Notes: a model not told the origin generated them from the sequence alone. A DNA stretch of 64,000 bases from Streptomyces durmitorensis (GCF_023498005.1 NZ_CP097289.1:2666001-2730000), one strand, 5' to 3'. Positions 30,581-38,815 are shown, counted from the first letter of the stretch. Program-made: numbers and translations.

Positions 30581-33340
30581 TCACCTCAGCCATTCCAGCC
30601 GCTCCCGGACCTCCCGCACCCCCTCACCGCCCATCAGTTCACGCAGCACGATGACTCTCTCCAGCTCCCGCACCGCCGCGTCGGTGTAGCAGACGGACAC
30701 CAGGACATCAGCGAAGAGCACCCGTACCTTGTCCTCGTTGGGCCAGTTCTCCTGTTCGCGGTAGATGTCGGAGGCCTGCCGGTACAGGGTGATGGCCTCG
30801 TCCCGTTCGGAACGGGCCAGGTGCACCTTGGCCAGGGTGAACAGCACATCGGCCAGGCCGCTGCGCTCCGTCGTGCGCTCCACCACGCCCAGGGCGTCGG
30901 CGCACCGACGGAGTGCCTGCTCGTGCTCGCCCCGGTCGAGGTGGATCGCGCCGAGTACGTTCAGAACAGCCGCTTCCCCGACCCGGTCGGACACCTCCCG
31001 GCACAACTCCAGTGCACGGCGGAGCACTTCGTCCGCTCCCTTCAGGTCGTCCTGCTTGCGCAGGGTGAGCCCGAGCCGGTGCAGCGTACGGGCCAGACTC
31101 AGCCGGCCTTCCGCGCTGCGGTCCTCCTCGCTGAGCCGGACGGCCCTGCGCAGGGCGCCCACCGCCAAGTCGTACTCACCGAGCCGCCAGTGGGTCCCTG
31201 CCAGCGACCGGTGGACCATGGCGCGATCGACCGGACCGGCGACGGTTTCCGCCGCCTCGGCGGCGTACCGGAGGTTCTGCCGCGCATCATCGAGCAGTCG
31301 GCGGCGCCACTGGTAGATGACCAGGGCCATCGGAAGCAGCCACACGTACCGGTCGATACGCCGATTGATCGCCAAGTGAATGCCTCGCTGGACGGTGGCG
31401 TACTCCTCGTCCAGGAACGCCATCGCCTCCGCGAGGTCCGCAGGGTCGGTGACCCTGACCGCTCCGGGCTCGTCGGTGGGCAGGGTGCGTTCGCGGTCGA
31501 GCACCCGGTCGCAGGCGCGGACGTTGTGCAGCTGGTGTTCCAGCACCTGTCGTACGGTCGCCCGCTCGATCTCCGCGTTCTCTCCGTCCGGCACCGGCCG
31601 CACGTGCCGAAGGGCGAAGGCCCGCACGAGGTCGTGCAGCCCGTAGCGGTCGCCGTGATGTTCCACCAGGTTCGCCGCCACGAGGTCCACCAGGGCCCGG
31701 TCGGTACGCGTCCCTTCGTCCACTGCCCGTCCCAGATCCATCACCGCCTCCCAGGAAGCGCTGGGCCCGGGGTGGACGGCGAGCTGCCACAGCAGCAGCC
31801 GGGCTGCCTCATTCAGCACGCGCACGGAGCAGTTGAGCGCGGCGCGGACCGACAGTTCGTGCTCGGGCAGGTCCAGGGTGTCCAACATCGCCCGCTTCCG
31901 CTCCCCCTTCATCTCTTGCACCAGGAGAGGGAGGGTGTGCAGCGGACGCGCACCACCTTCCAGGAGCCGGGCCACCACCACAAGGGCCAGCGGCAGTCGG
32001 CCACAGAGGTCGACAAGTTCACTGAAGGCCATGGCGTGCTTGGTCCGGTCCTCGGCCGGCACTTTCTCCTGGAGCACCTCCAGCGCGTCCGCCTCGTGCA
32101 GCGGCTCCATCTTGCGGAACAGCACCTTTCTCTCGGACTGCAGCCGCAAGAGGTCGTTACGACTGGTGACGATCACGGCGCAGGTACCGTCTCCGGGAAG
32201 CAGCGGCAGCACCTGCTGGGCGCTGAGCGCGTCGTCGAGGACGATGAGCACCGACCGGTGGGCCAGCGCCGACCGCAGCGCGTTGCTCTTGCTCTCCGTT
32301 CCGGTCACCGTGGTGTAGGGCGGCAGCGCGGCCAGAAAGCCGTCCAGGATCTCGTCCGGTTCGGCGGGCCGCACGTCTCCGTCGGCGAATCCGTTCAGTT
32401 CGCCGCGCAGCACCCCGCCGGGAAACCGCTCCCGCAGCCGACCGGCGAGGTTCTCAGCCACCGTGGTCTTCCCGACGCCCGCCATGCCGCTGATCAGGAC
32501 CAGCGCCAGATTGCCGGCGTCCTGTTCCTCGCACACGGCCTCGAAGAGGTCGCCGATTAGCTCGTCCTGCCCGATCGGCTTGCGCCTGCCGCCGGGCAAC
32601 TGGTCGGGAACGGGGGGCAGGAGCACCCCGCCCGGCCGGCGGCTCTCTCCCCGAACTTGGTAAATAGCGCTCTGTACATCGACGTCCGCTTTTCCGTTGC
32701 GCTTCTCCCACTTCTTGATGAGCCGCTCACGTCGGGACTCCGGCAGGTCTGCGTGGGCGAGCAGGTAGAACCGGAAGATCTGGGGCAGTTCCGGCGCACG
32801 CTCGAACCATTTCTCCGTCTCCTCACGCAGCCATTTGACCTCCCTGGACTTATAGGCTGCGTCCAGCCGCGCGTACACGGCGGCCATCAACTCGGCCCGT
32901 AGCTCCTCCCGACGCAAGTGGAAGCCGGTCTCGGACAGTCCGTGCAGCGGTTCGTCCTCGCCGTCCCACTCCTCCAAGGCCGCGCCGAGCAGTTCGAACT
33001 GCGCTTTGCAGGTCAGTCCCTCAGCCTGCTTCACCTTTTCGCGAAAACGGAGCAGATCGACGTCTCCCACCGGCACGCGGAGCGTGCAGTAACCCGACTT
33101 GCCGCTATGGGGCACGGACTCCTGGCCCAGCCGCTTCCGCAGGTCGGCGACGACGCGGTTAACCAGATCGCCGACGTCCTCGACGCCCTCCCAGAGGACT
33201 TCAGCTATGTCCTTCCTCTCACATCGGCAGTCTGGCGAGGTCACCAGGAGCGCGAATAGGGCCGCCACCTTCGACCCTTCGACCACCCTCCTGCCACCGT
33301 CCCCTTCGGCTCGCACCGGGCCCAGCACGTACCCCTCCAT
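30581..33340 (-). CDS. SARP-type regulator with NB-ARC ATPase and TPR repeats (AfsR-like STAND protein)
   Basis: A 919-residue protein. Residues 1-95 form an OmpR-type winged helix (NRVVADLRKRLG, GYCTLRVP), and 95-245 an activation (BTAD-like) domain. NB-ARC follows with P-loop GMAGVGKTT (285-293), Walker B VLIVLDDA (near 368), VIVTSR and GRLPLAL. The last 330 residues are helical TPR-like repeats. AfsR-type proteins activate transcription after nucleotide-dependent oligomerisation. It is convergent with the kinase gene, 30 bases apart. As a STAND ATPase inside a defence island it could control the island genes or itself sense infection. ATG 33340 with GGGGAGG; GTG 33355 is also possible. Confidence 0.88.
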   Translation of the reverse strand: MEGYVLGPVRAEGDGGRRVVEGSKVAALFALLVTSPDCRCERKDIAEVLWEGVEDVGDLVNRVVADLRKRLGQESVPHSGKSGYCTLRVPVGDVDLLRFREKVKQAEGLTCKAQFELLGAALEEWDGEDEPLHGLSETGFHLRREELRAELMAAVYARLDAAYKSREVKWLREETEKWFERAPELPQIFRFYLLAHADLPESRRERLIKKWEKRNGKADVDVQSAIYQVRGESRRPGGVLLPPVPDQLPGGRRKPIGQDELIGDLFEAVCEEQDAGNLALVLISGMAGVGKTTVAENLAGRLRERFPGGVLRGELNGFADGDVRPAEPDEILDGFLAALPPYTTVTGTESKSNALRSALAHRSVLIVLDDALSAQQVLPLLPGDGTCAVIVTSRNDLLRLQSERKVLFRKMEPLHEADALEVLQEKVPAEDRTKHAMAFSELVDLCGRLPLALVVVARLLEGGARPLHTLPLLVQEMKGERKRAMLDTLDLPEHELSVRAALNCSVRVLNEAARLLLWQLAVHPGPSASWEAVMDLGRAVDEGTRTDRALVDLVAANLVEHHGDRYGLHDLVRAFALRHVRPVPDGENAEIERATVRQVLEHQLHNVRACDRVLDRERTLPTDEPGAVRVTDPADLAEAMAFLDEEYATVQRGIHLAINRRIDRYVWLLPMALVIYQWRRRLLDDARQNLRYAAEAAETVAGPVDRAMVHRSLAGTHWRLGEYDLAVGALRRAVRLSEEDRSAEGRLSLARTLHRLGLTLRKQDDLKGADEVLRRALELCREVSDRVGEAAVLNVLGAIHLDRGEHEQALRRCADALGVVERTTERSGLADVLFTLAKVHLARSERDEAITLYRQASDIYREQENWPNEDKVRVLFADVLVSVCYTDAAVRELERVIVLRELMGGEGVREVRERLEWLR

Positions 33341-33585
33341 CGCCCTCCCCCTCACCGCGCCGCAGTCAGTGATCCGGCCCCTCGCCGGCGCTCCTTCATC
33401 TGTGCGCCGCGCTGTGCCGCTTCACACACGCTTGCTTCTTCACGCCCCCCGGGGACTCAGTTATCCCTCAGTTTTCGCTCTGCGGTCCCGCTTCACCCCC
33501 GGGCACGATGGCACCAGCCGCTCGCAGAAGCACGAAACGGCGGCTCAGCCATCCATCGACCCATCAGAGAGGAACCGCGAACCCG

Positions 33586-33744
33586 ATGAACAGCCGTCAG
33601 CGCAACCGCCGGGCAGCCCGTCTGCGCCAGTCCCCCGACTGGCCGCCGAGCCGCCGTCGGCGGGCGGCCGTCCGGACCGAGGACACCACCCCGGCGACCC
33701 CGCCCACCGAGGCGCCGGACACCTCGTCCTCCGAGACCGCCTGA
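33586..33744 (+). CDS. Small basic hypothetical protein
   Basis: A 52-residue ORF (MNSRQRNRRAARLRQSPDWPP...) with a very basic N-terminal half and a Thr/Pro-rich acidic tail. GAGAGG lies about 13 bases upstream of the ATG, and a perfect hairpin follows 14 bases after the stop. I recognise no family. The dedicated terminator is the main reason to accept it. Confidence 0.4.
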   Translation: MNSRQRNRRAARLRQSPDWPPSRRRRAAVRTEDTTPATPPTEAPDTSSSETA

Positions 33745-33758
33745 GCGCAACAGTCCCT

Positions 33759-33783
33759 GGGTGCCCGTACCGTACGGGCACCC
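33759..33783 (+). terminator. Perfect 12-bp hairpin after the small ORF
   Basis: GGGTGCCCGTAC and GTACGGGCACCC flank a single C. No T-run follows, as is usual in Streptomyces. Confidence 0.7.
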
Positions 33784-34047
33784 ACCCGCCTCGCGAACTC
33801 CGTCACCGGCGGGCTCGCGGCCTTGCTACCGCTCTTGTCACACGCTCGTGGTCAAAGGCGGCGTTACCTGGTCGAGAAGACCACTACCGCATGCTCACGC
33901 ATCAAAGTGAGACTGGGGGACTCGTCTCCGCTTGACGCAGATATGAGGCGGTACGTCCCCACCACAGGACCCACCTCGTCCAGCATCTCGGTATCTCCAG
34001 CACCTCCGGACTCAGGTTTCCGCAGTCCGAAGAGAGGATATTTCCTG
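33784..34047. other. Non-coding spacer before the excisionase-like pair
   Basis: No gene is supported in these 264 bases. They are less G/C-rich than the flanks around 33880-34045, as expected of a promoter region for the next two genes. No clear -35/-10 pair was identified. Confidence 0.4.
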
Positions 34048-34815
34048 ATGTATCCACCGCACAGCAGTGCGTTCGCCTCGGTGAGGCGGCACTTCGACGA
34101 TCCCCGGACCAGTGACGCGGTCTTCGTGCTCGTCCCCACGGTCGCCGACGAGGCTGATCCGGTCCGGCTGACCGCCGCCGAGACGCACGAGGCCTTGTAC
34201 GGCCCCGGCTACGACCCGCAGTTCGCCACCGCGGTCTGGGAGGAGGTCATCCGCACGGCACAGAGCGACCTGACTCCAGACAGCACGGGGAAACTCCTGG
34301 CGATCTGGCTGGCCCTGCCCCGGTTGACCGGGACGGTCCACCGGGTCTGCACGCGCCTGCGGGCCGACCGGTCGGACGTGGAGGCCGAGATGGTCCTGGC
34401 TCTCCTGGAGAAGCTGGCGTATCGGGACGGCGCGAGCTGTCTCACCGGCTCCTCCCTGCTGCACGCGGCGCGCGCCAGGGCGTGGCATCTCGCCCGGGAA
34501 GGGCTGCGGGAGCTTCCCTCCGCCCAGATCGAACGCATCACCGAGGAGCACGCTCTCACTGCGTCCGGCGAGGAGGCGGACGCTCCGGCGGCGGAGAGCC
34601 TGGACGTACGGGTCGACCGTCCGGACGGCCCAGACGGGCTGTGCGCACCGCTGCGTTTCCGGGTGCGCCCGGAGCATCTGCGCCGACAGGGAATCTTCAT
34701 CGACACCGACGACGGGTCGCAGGACCGTTCGGCGGGTCACAGCCCCGGGAAGAGGCGACGGCCCGGGCGCCGCGCGGACACCCGGCCGGTCCGCCCTGCG
34801 GGGAGGCGAGGGTGA
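34048..34815 (+). CDS. Hypothetical protein paired with the excisionase-like gene
   Basis: A 255-residue soluble protein, mostly helical in the middle (TAVWEEVIRTAQ, LLAIWLALPRLTGTVHRVCTRLRADRSDVEAEMVLALLEKL), with a disordered basic tail. I do not recognise a catalytic motif. Its last codons overlap the excisionase-like gene as GTGA, so the two proteins are made together. Similar helical proteins next to small HTH excisionases occur in actinomycete integrative elements, which is recall rather than a search. ATG 34048 has GAGAGGA upstream; a longer form from further upstream is possible. Confidence 0.65.
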   Translation: MYPPHSSAFASVRRHFDDPRTSDAVFVLVPTVADEADPVRLTAAETHEALYGPGYDPQFATAVWEEVIRTAQSDLTPDSTGKLLAIWLALPRLTGTVHRVCTRLRADRSDVEAEMVLALLEKLAYRDGASCLTGSSLLHAARARAWHLAREGLRELPSAQIERITEEHALTASGEEADAPAAESLDVRVDRPDGPDGLCAPLRFRVRPEHLRRQGIFIDTDDGSQDRSAGHSPGKRRRPGRRADTRPVRPAGRRG

Positions 34816-35087
34816 AGGACCCGGCAGAGGGCCGCCTCAGTTTCACGGAGATGTTCGACCTGCCCGTCGCAGTGGACCTGCGCACGGCGGCCCGAGCACT
34901 CGGAATCGGCTCGACGACCGCGTACCGGCTGATCCGCGAGCACGAATTCCCCTGCCCCGTCCTCCGCATCGGACGTAGGTACAGGATTCCGACCAACGAG
35001 CTGATGCGCGCCCTGGGGATCGAGGACCGTCCGCTGTACAGCGTGGACCCGGAAGAGGACACGGACGATCCGAGCGTCGGCTTCTGA
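34812..35087 (+). CDS. Excisionase-like small HTH (MerR/Xis type) DNA-binding protein
   Basis: A 91-residue protein with a winged HTH of the HTH_17/Xis kind: LPVAVDLRTAARALGIGST, then AYRLIREHEFPCPVLRIGRRYRIP. The GRRYRIP wing is typical of excisionases that sit directly before a tyrosine integrase in actinomycete elements. The GTG start overlaps the previous stop. Here a strong hairpin follows 11 bases after its stop, and no integrase gene comes next, so the recombination module looks truncated. It could also regulate transcription of the island. Confidence 0.75.
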   Translation: MKDPAEGRLSFTEMFDLPVAVDLRTAARALGIGSTTAYRLIREHEFPCPVLRIGRRYRIPTNELMRALGIEDRPLYSVDPEEDTDDPSVGF

Positions 35088-35098
35088 CGGTAACCACC

Positions 35099-35132
35099 GT
35101 GCGGCTCCGTGGCATCGGCCACGAAGCCGCAC
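35099..35132 (+). terminator. Hairpin terminator after the excisionase-like gene
   Basis: 15-bp arms (GTGCGGCTCCGTGGC and GCCACGAAGCCGCAC, one mismatch) with a 4-base loop. Confidence 0.75.
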
Positions 35133-35476
35133 GGCCCTGCCTCCTACGACGGGCCGTTCGCCGCCGACGTGCGCCGCACGGTTCTCCACGGCTGCTCGGC
35201 AATCGGAGGGCGAAGGGATGCCCTTCTTCTTCGCCGAGCTATTCGGCGGCCGACAGCCCGCGCGCGTCGGCCAGTTCGTGAACCCGCCGACGATCACCGA
35301 CCCGAGCTACGGCGAGTACGCCCGTCAACCCCGAACCTGCCGGTGAGCCGTCGACGCACGCTTCAGCACCCGCGTCATGATCGCCGCGCCCGGCCAGGGC
35401 GCGGACCTGAACGGCCCGGCGGCCCAGCCCTACGCACCGCTCGCCACGACCGCCTTCGAGGGGATGCCCCCCGAAG
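35133..35476. other. Decayed sequence without an intact gene
   Basis: Short open stretches in several frames look protein-like (for example FFAELFGGRQPARVGQFVNPP near 35225-35290) but are broken by stops. No intact gene, RNA or repeat is visible. This is probably eroded coding sequence, continuous with the hydrolase remnant that follows. Confidence 0.4.
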
Positions 35477-35745
35477 GTCCTCGTCGTCGTGGGCACGAAG
35501 GACTGGCACCCACCCAATCTTCTCCGACCGGCAGGAATGGGGAAGCGACGCCTACACGGCGTCTCCCGCTCCGAAGACCAGGTTAGACAACTTCGACGAC
35601 GCGGAGCACGGGCTGGGCGGCATCCCGGCCTTCGACGCTGCCGAGGCCACCGACGAGAACCCCGACCGCGTTACCGCCGCACGAGCCCTCGTCCGGGCGC
35701 ACCTGCGCGCCCGAGTTGTGCCCGCAGGAACCGGACTGGTACCGG
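35477..35745 (+). pseudogene. Remnant of an alpha/beta-hydrolase C-terminus
   Basis: The segment first reads VLVVVGTKD, a typical alpha/beta-hydrolase strand with the acid residue. After a frame change it reads TRLDNFDDAEHGLGGIPAFDAAEATDENPDRV, where the AEH(G/S)LGGI motif would hold the catalytic histidine. At least one frameshift and the loss of the N-terminal part mark it as a wreck. It ends where the oppositely oriented, truncated type ISP R-M gene ends, near 35750. Confidence 0.5.
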
Positions 35746-35749
35746 GCCA

Positions 35750-36070
35750 CTACGGTCCGCGCATCAGCTCCCACTGCTCCTGGTCCCGCTTCGTGAAGCC
35801 GTCGGGCGTGACGTCGTGCCCTGGCGTCTTCAGTTCCAGGAAGCCGGTGATGCGCCCCGATGTCTCCACCGCGTAGTCCGGACGCACCCGGGCCTCGGGC
35901 AAGGGATACTCAGGATGAAGGCAAGGACTCAGCTTCCAGCGCGCCCCGAATGTTTCCACCAGCTTCGCCACCGGCAGGCTGATGGACGCCTCCGTGTCGC
36001 TGACCCGCAGACGCTCCCTGCACTCGGATCCAAAGTCCGCCACGAGAGCCCGTATCCATTCCTCCGGCAC
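35750..36070 (-). pseudogene. Truncated N-terminus of a type ISP restriction-modification enzyme
   Basis: A 106-residue ORF with GTG 36070. It contains the PD-(D/E)XK nuclease core seen at the start of type ISP enzymes: RPDYAVETSGRITGFLELKTPG, with D64 and E78-L-K80, then FTKRDQEQWELMRG. Intact enzymes continue with helicase-like and N6-adenine methylase domains over more than 1,000 residues. Here the frame ends shortly after, and unrelated sequence follows. The nuclease residues survive, but no methylase or translocase exists in the window, so it is probably non-functional. Confidence 0.7.
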
Positions 36071-36437
36071 CTTGTCCCCCCTCCAAGCTGTGGACGTTGA
36101 CGATGGATACCGCAGACACAGCCTGTTGGAGGCGAGAGGACCGGCTCAGTGCGCACGGGGGCACGCGAGGGGCACGGACAGCGCGTTCCGTGACCGCTGG
36201 GAAAGCAGGGGCGGGTGTTGGTTGGGAAGAGACCGCCGTAGCCAATGTTGACCTTGCCTGCCGCCCAAACGGGAAGGCGCGTGGGACGCCATCTTCGCGC
36301 CGAGCGGACCCGCTGCCCCATCTCGCGAAAGCATACGAATCCACCCGCTGAACGAACGGGTCAGTCCCCCGGCGGACTACCAGAAGCCGGCACCGCTCCC
36401 GGAACCTCATTCCGTCCCGTACCCACGACGTCGAACG
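36071..36437. other. Intergenic sequence, nothing recognised
   Basis: No supported gene, hairpin or repeat in these 367 bases. Small ORFs on both strands lack ribosome sites and family motifs. Confidence 0.5.
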
Positions 36438-36830
36438 TCAGGAAACGGGGAACCAGGCCGCCAGGCGCTTGGCAATGGCCGGTACATCGATGTTGTCCTG
36501 CGCAACTTCCTCGACGAACGGGCCAGCCACGGAGACGGGTGGCGGGGCGGTACTGGCGCTGACGCCGTTGAACCGCAGGAAGACACGCATGGCAAGCCAG
36601 GCGGTGCGCTTGTTGCCGTCGATCAGCGCGTGATTGCGAGCGACGGAGTGCAGCAGTGCCGCCGCCTTCTCGTGCAGCGTGGGATACAGCTCGACCCCGA
36701 ACACGTTCGTCCGGGGCCGTTCGATCGCTGACACCAAAAGTCCCATGTCACGCACGCTGTGCTCGGTATCGTTGACCGTGCGAGCGATGGCCAGGATCTC
36801 GTCGATATGGATGTAGCGCACTTGGGTCAC
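36438..36830 (-). CDS. doc: Doc/Fic-family toxin
   Basis: A 130-residue protein of Doc length. The Fic/Doc motif is H67-ALIDGNKRTAW (67-78), next to the conserved VRDMGLLVSAIERP and LHEKAAALLHSVARNHA helices. Doc phosphorylates elongation factor Tu; Fic relatives AMP-ylate targets. The GTG start overlaps the antitoxin stop (GTGA), the usual translational coupling in toxin-antitoxin pairs. It probably stabilises the island. Confidence 0.92.
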   Translation of the reverse strand: MTQVRYIHIDEILAIARTVNDTEHSVRDMGLLVSAIERPRTNVFGVELYPTLHEKAAALLHSVARNHALIDGNKRTAWLAMRVFLRFNGVSASTAPPPVSVAGPFVEEVAQDNIDVPAIAKRLAAWFPVS

Positions 36831-37021
36831 TTCAGGTAGTCCAGGATCCCCGCATCGCTGTCCATCAGCTCGGCCAGGACGTCATCGACCTTCAGCTCGG
36901 CCCGGTGCTGGGCGTCACGGATGGCCTCTATGGCAAGTTCCTGCTTGCTGCGACCCTCCCGACGAGCCCGCTCGGTGAGCTTCGCATCAAGGTCTTCGGG
37001 GAGTCGGAGTGTCATCGCCAT
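36827..37021 (-). CDS. Antitoxin of the Doc module (ribbon-helix-helix type)
   Basis: A 64-residue protein. The N-terminus MAMTLRLPEDLDAKLTERAR is a ribbon-helix-helix strand and helix, not the Phd fold that usually partners Doc. The acidic C-terminal tail (VDDVLAELMDSDAGILDYLK) should bind the toxin. ATG 37021; a second ATG two codons later is possible. It precedes the toxin with a 4-base overlap. A GATAC/GTATC operator candidate lies just upstream. Confidence 0.85.
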   Translation of the reverse strand: MAMTLRLPEDLDAKLTERARREGRSKQELAIEAIRDAQHRAELKVDDVLAELMDSDAGILDYLK

Positions 37022-37029
37022 ACAGGAAT

Positions 37030-37065
37030 GATACTGGACTGGTATCTGGGTGGTGAGGTGATACC
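37030..37065 (-). promoter_or_regulatory. Candidate operator of the toxin-antitoxin operon
   Basis: GATACTGGACTGGTATC (37030-37046) is an inverted repeat with 5-bp arms. A third half-site GATACC lies at 37060-37065. The sites sit 9-45 bases upstream of the antitoxin start, the usual place for autorepression by an RHH antitoxin. Confidence 0.5.
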
Positions 37066-37181
37066 AGCCACTCAAGACCTCGGACCACGACGCCGTCCTT
37101 CGTGGCCCGGTCGGGCCGCGGTCTCGGTTCCGAGGTGCGTGCGACGAGGTAGCAGCACGCGCCGCCGCTGGCGAGGTGCAG

Positions 37182-37193
37182 CCCCCCCCCCCC
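37182..37193. repeat. C12 homopolymer run
   Basis: Twelve consecutive C on the plus strand in the non-coding stretch between the antitoxin and the RNA methyltransferase gene. The rest of 37066-37447 shows no gene. Confidence 0.9.
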
Positions 37194-37447
37194 GAACCGG
37201 AGTCCTTGCCCCGCGCCGACGGCTCCGGTCTGCGGCCCAGGGCCGGAGAGGTCCGAGGTTGAGGCTTCCGAAATTCGAGCGTCATCCGAGCGTCAAAAAT
37301 TCTGCATTGCGCATCGCCACGTCGCCGCGAGACCCACGCCGGCCCTTGAACCTGCAGCTCAGAGCGTTCTGCACAAGCGAACCTCAGTCGACGCATTCCG
37401 CGAGCGAAAACAGGTCGAGCTGACCACCTGAAATGCAAAACAGCAGG

Positions 37448-38815
37448 TCAGAGGACCTTCGCGGCAGGCTCCAGAATCGCAACGCACTCCACATGATGCG
37501 TCATCGGAAACAGATCGAACGCCCGCAGCGACCGCACCCGGTAACCGCCATCCCGGAAGTACCCCAGGTCCCGCGCCAGCGCTGCCGGATCGCACGCCAC
37601 GTACGCGATCCTCCGCGCCCCCAGCTTCGTCAAGTGCTTCACCGTCTGCTTGCCCGCGCCCGCGCGCGGCGGGTCGAGGACGATCAGGTCGACCTCGGTG
37701 ATGCCGGTGCGCGGCAGGGCGGCCTCGACCTTGCCCTGTTCGATGCGGACGCGGTCGAAGGCCGCGAGGTTGTGGCGGGCGTCCTCGACCGCTCGCTTGC
37801 CCGACTCGATGCCGAGGACCGCGCCCTTGTCACCGACCCGGTCGGCGATCGCGCCCGCGAACAGGCCCACGCCGCAGTAGAGGTCGAGCGCCGTGTCGCC
37901 CTTGCGGGGTGTCAGGCCCTGCATGACGGCGAGCATGAGCGTCTCGGCCGCCTTCGGGTGGACCTGCCAGAAGCCGCCGTTGCCGACGCGGTACGTGCGG
38001 CCGTCGGCGCGCTCGCGGACGAACGGGCGGCCGTGCACGCGGTGGACGCCGCCGTCCTGTTCGGCGATGCGCAGGACCGAGACCGGCTTGTCCAGCTCCA
38101 CCAGCGGGAGGCGCGCGCCCGGCTTCGGCTCCAGGATGACCTGGCGGTCCTGGGAGCCCGATGCCGCGATCGCCTCGACCGACTCCATGCCGGACCAGTC
38201 GTGCTTCTCGATGCCGAGCTCCGAGATGCCGGGAGCCGCGATCATGCAGTGCTCGACGGGCTCCACCTCGTGCGAGCGGTGGCGGCGCAGGCCCGCGTTG
38301 CCGTCGGGGTCCACCGCGTACTGGACGCGCGTGCGCCAGGCAGGGACCTCGCCCGAGGGGAGCTTGTCGCCCTCCGCCGGGACGACCGTGCCGTCCCAGC
38401 CTGCCTCCTCGGGGGTGAGGCCCGCGAGGCGCGCCAGCTGCTCGGTGATGACCTCGCCCTTGAGGCGGCGCTGCGCGCCCGGCTTCGCGTGCTGCCAGTC
38501 GCAGCCGCCGCAGCGGCCGGGGCCCGCGTAGGGGCACGGGGCGTCGACGCGGTCCTTCGACGGTTCGAGGACGGTCACCGCGTCCGCGCGCAGGAAGCGG
38601 CTGTCCTCGTCGCCGTCCGTCACGCGCGCGATGACCTTCTCGCCGGGAAGCGTGTGGCGGACGAAGAGGACGCGGCCCTCCGCTGTGCGGGCGACGCAGT
38701 GGCCGCCGTGTGCGACGGGGCCGACCTCGACCTCGTACTCCTGCCCGACGAGGGAGGTCTCCTGCGAGCTCTCCTTCGAGTTCCCCGCCTGCGATTTCTT
38801 CGGTTCTGCCTGCAT
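37448..38815 (-). CDS. TrmA/RlmD-family class I SAM-dependent RNA 5-methyluridine methyltransferase
   Basis: A 455-residue protein. It has an N-terminal TRAM domain (about 21-85); Fe-S cysteines C94, C102 and C105 in CPYAGPGRCGGCD; SAM site DLYCGVGLFAGAIADRVG; DPPRAGAG; and the catalytic cysteine region YVACDPAALARDLGYF. Such enzymes methylate U in rRNA or tRNA. The conserved PMTHHVECVAIL end is where the neighbouring island inserted, so its last residues (LEPAAKVL) are probably supplied by the island. ATG 38815 chosen; the ORF to 38878 lacks TRAM homology in its extension. Substrate (rRNA or tRNA site) cannot be told. Confidence 0.93.
   Translation of the reverse strand: MQAEPKKSQAGNSKESSQETSLVGQEYEVEVGPVAHGGHCVARTAEGRVLFVRHTLPGEKVIARVTDGDEDSRFLRADAVTVLEPSKDRVDAPCPYAGPGRCGGCDWQHAKPGAQRRLKGEVITEQLARLAGLTPEEAGWDGTVVPAEGDKLPSGEVPAWRTRVQYAVDPDGNAGLRRHRSHEVEPVEHCMIAAPGISELGIEKHDWSGMESVEAIAASGSQDRQVILEPKPGARLPLVELDKPVSVLRIAEQDGGVHRVHGRPFVRERADGRTYRVGNGGFWQVHPKAAETLMLAVMQGLTPRKGDTALDLYCGVGLFAGAIADRVGDKGAVLGIESGKRAVEDARHNLAAFDRVRIEQGKVEAALPRTGITEVDLIVLDPPRAGAGKQTVKHLTKLGARRIAYVACDPAALARDLGYFRDGGYRVRSLRAFDLFPMTHHVECVAILEPAAKVL
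37494..37509. other. Island attachment core, right copy
   Basis: TGATGCGTCATCGGAA, identical to 20345-20360, inside the PMTHH codons of the methyltransferase gene. Confidence 0.7.

Larger units (their letters stand above)
20345..37509. mobile_element. Integrated genomic island (about 17.2 kb) in the 3' end of a TrmA-type gene
   Basis: The boundaries are two copies of the 16-bp core TGATGCGTCATCGGAA, at 20345-20360 and 37494-37509. Both lie inside the codons for the PMTHH motif near the C-terminus of a TrmA/RlmD-type protein. The right copy belongs to the intact gene and the left one to its displaced 3' remnant. Cargo: the pPIWI-RE operon, kinase, SARP-NB-ARC regulator, small ORFs, excisionase-like gene, wrecks of a hydrolase and of a type ISP R-M gene, and a Doc toxin module. 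No integrase or conjugation gene is visible, so the element looks immobile now. Confidence 0.75.
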
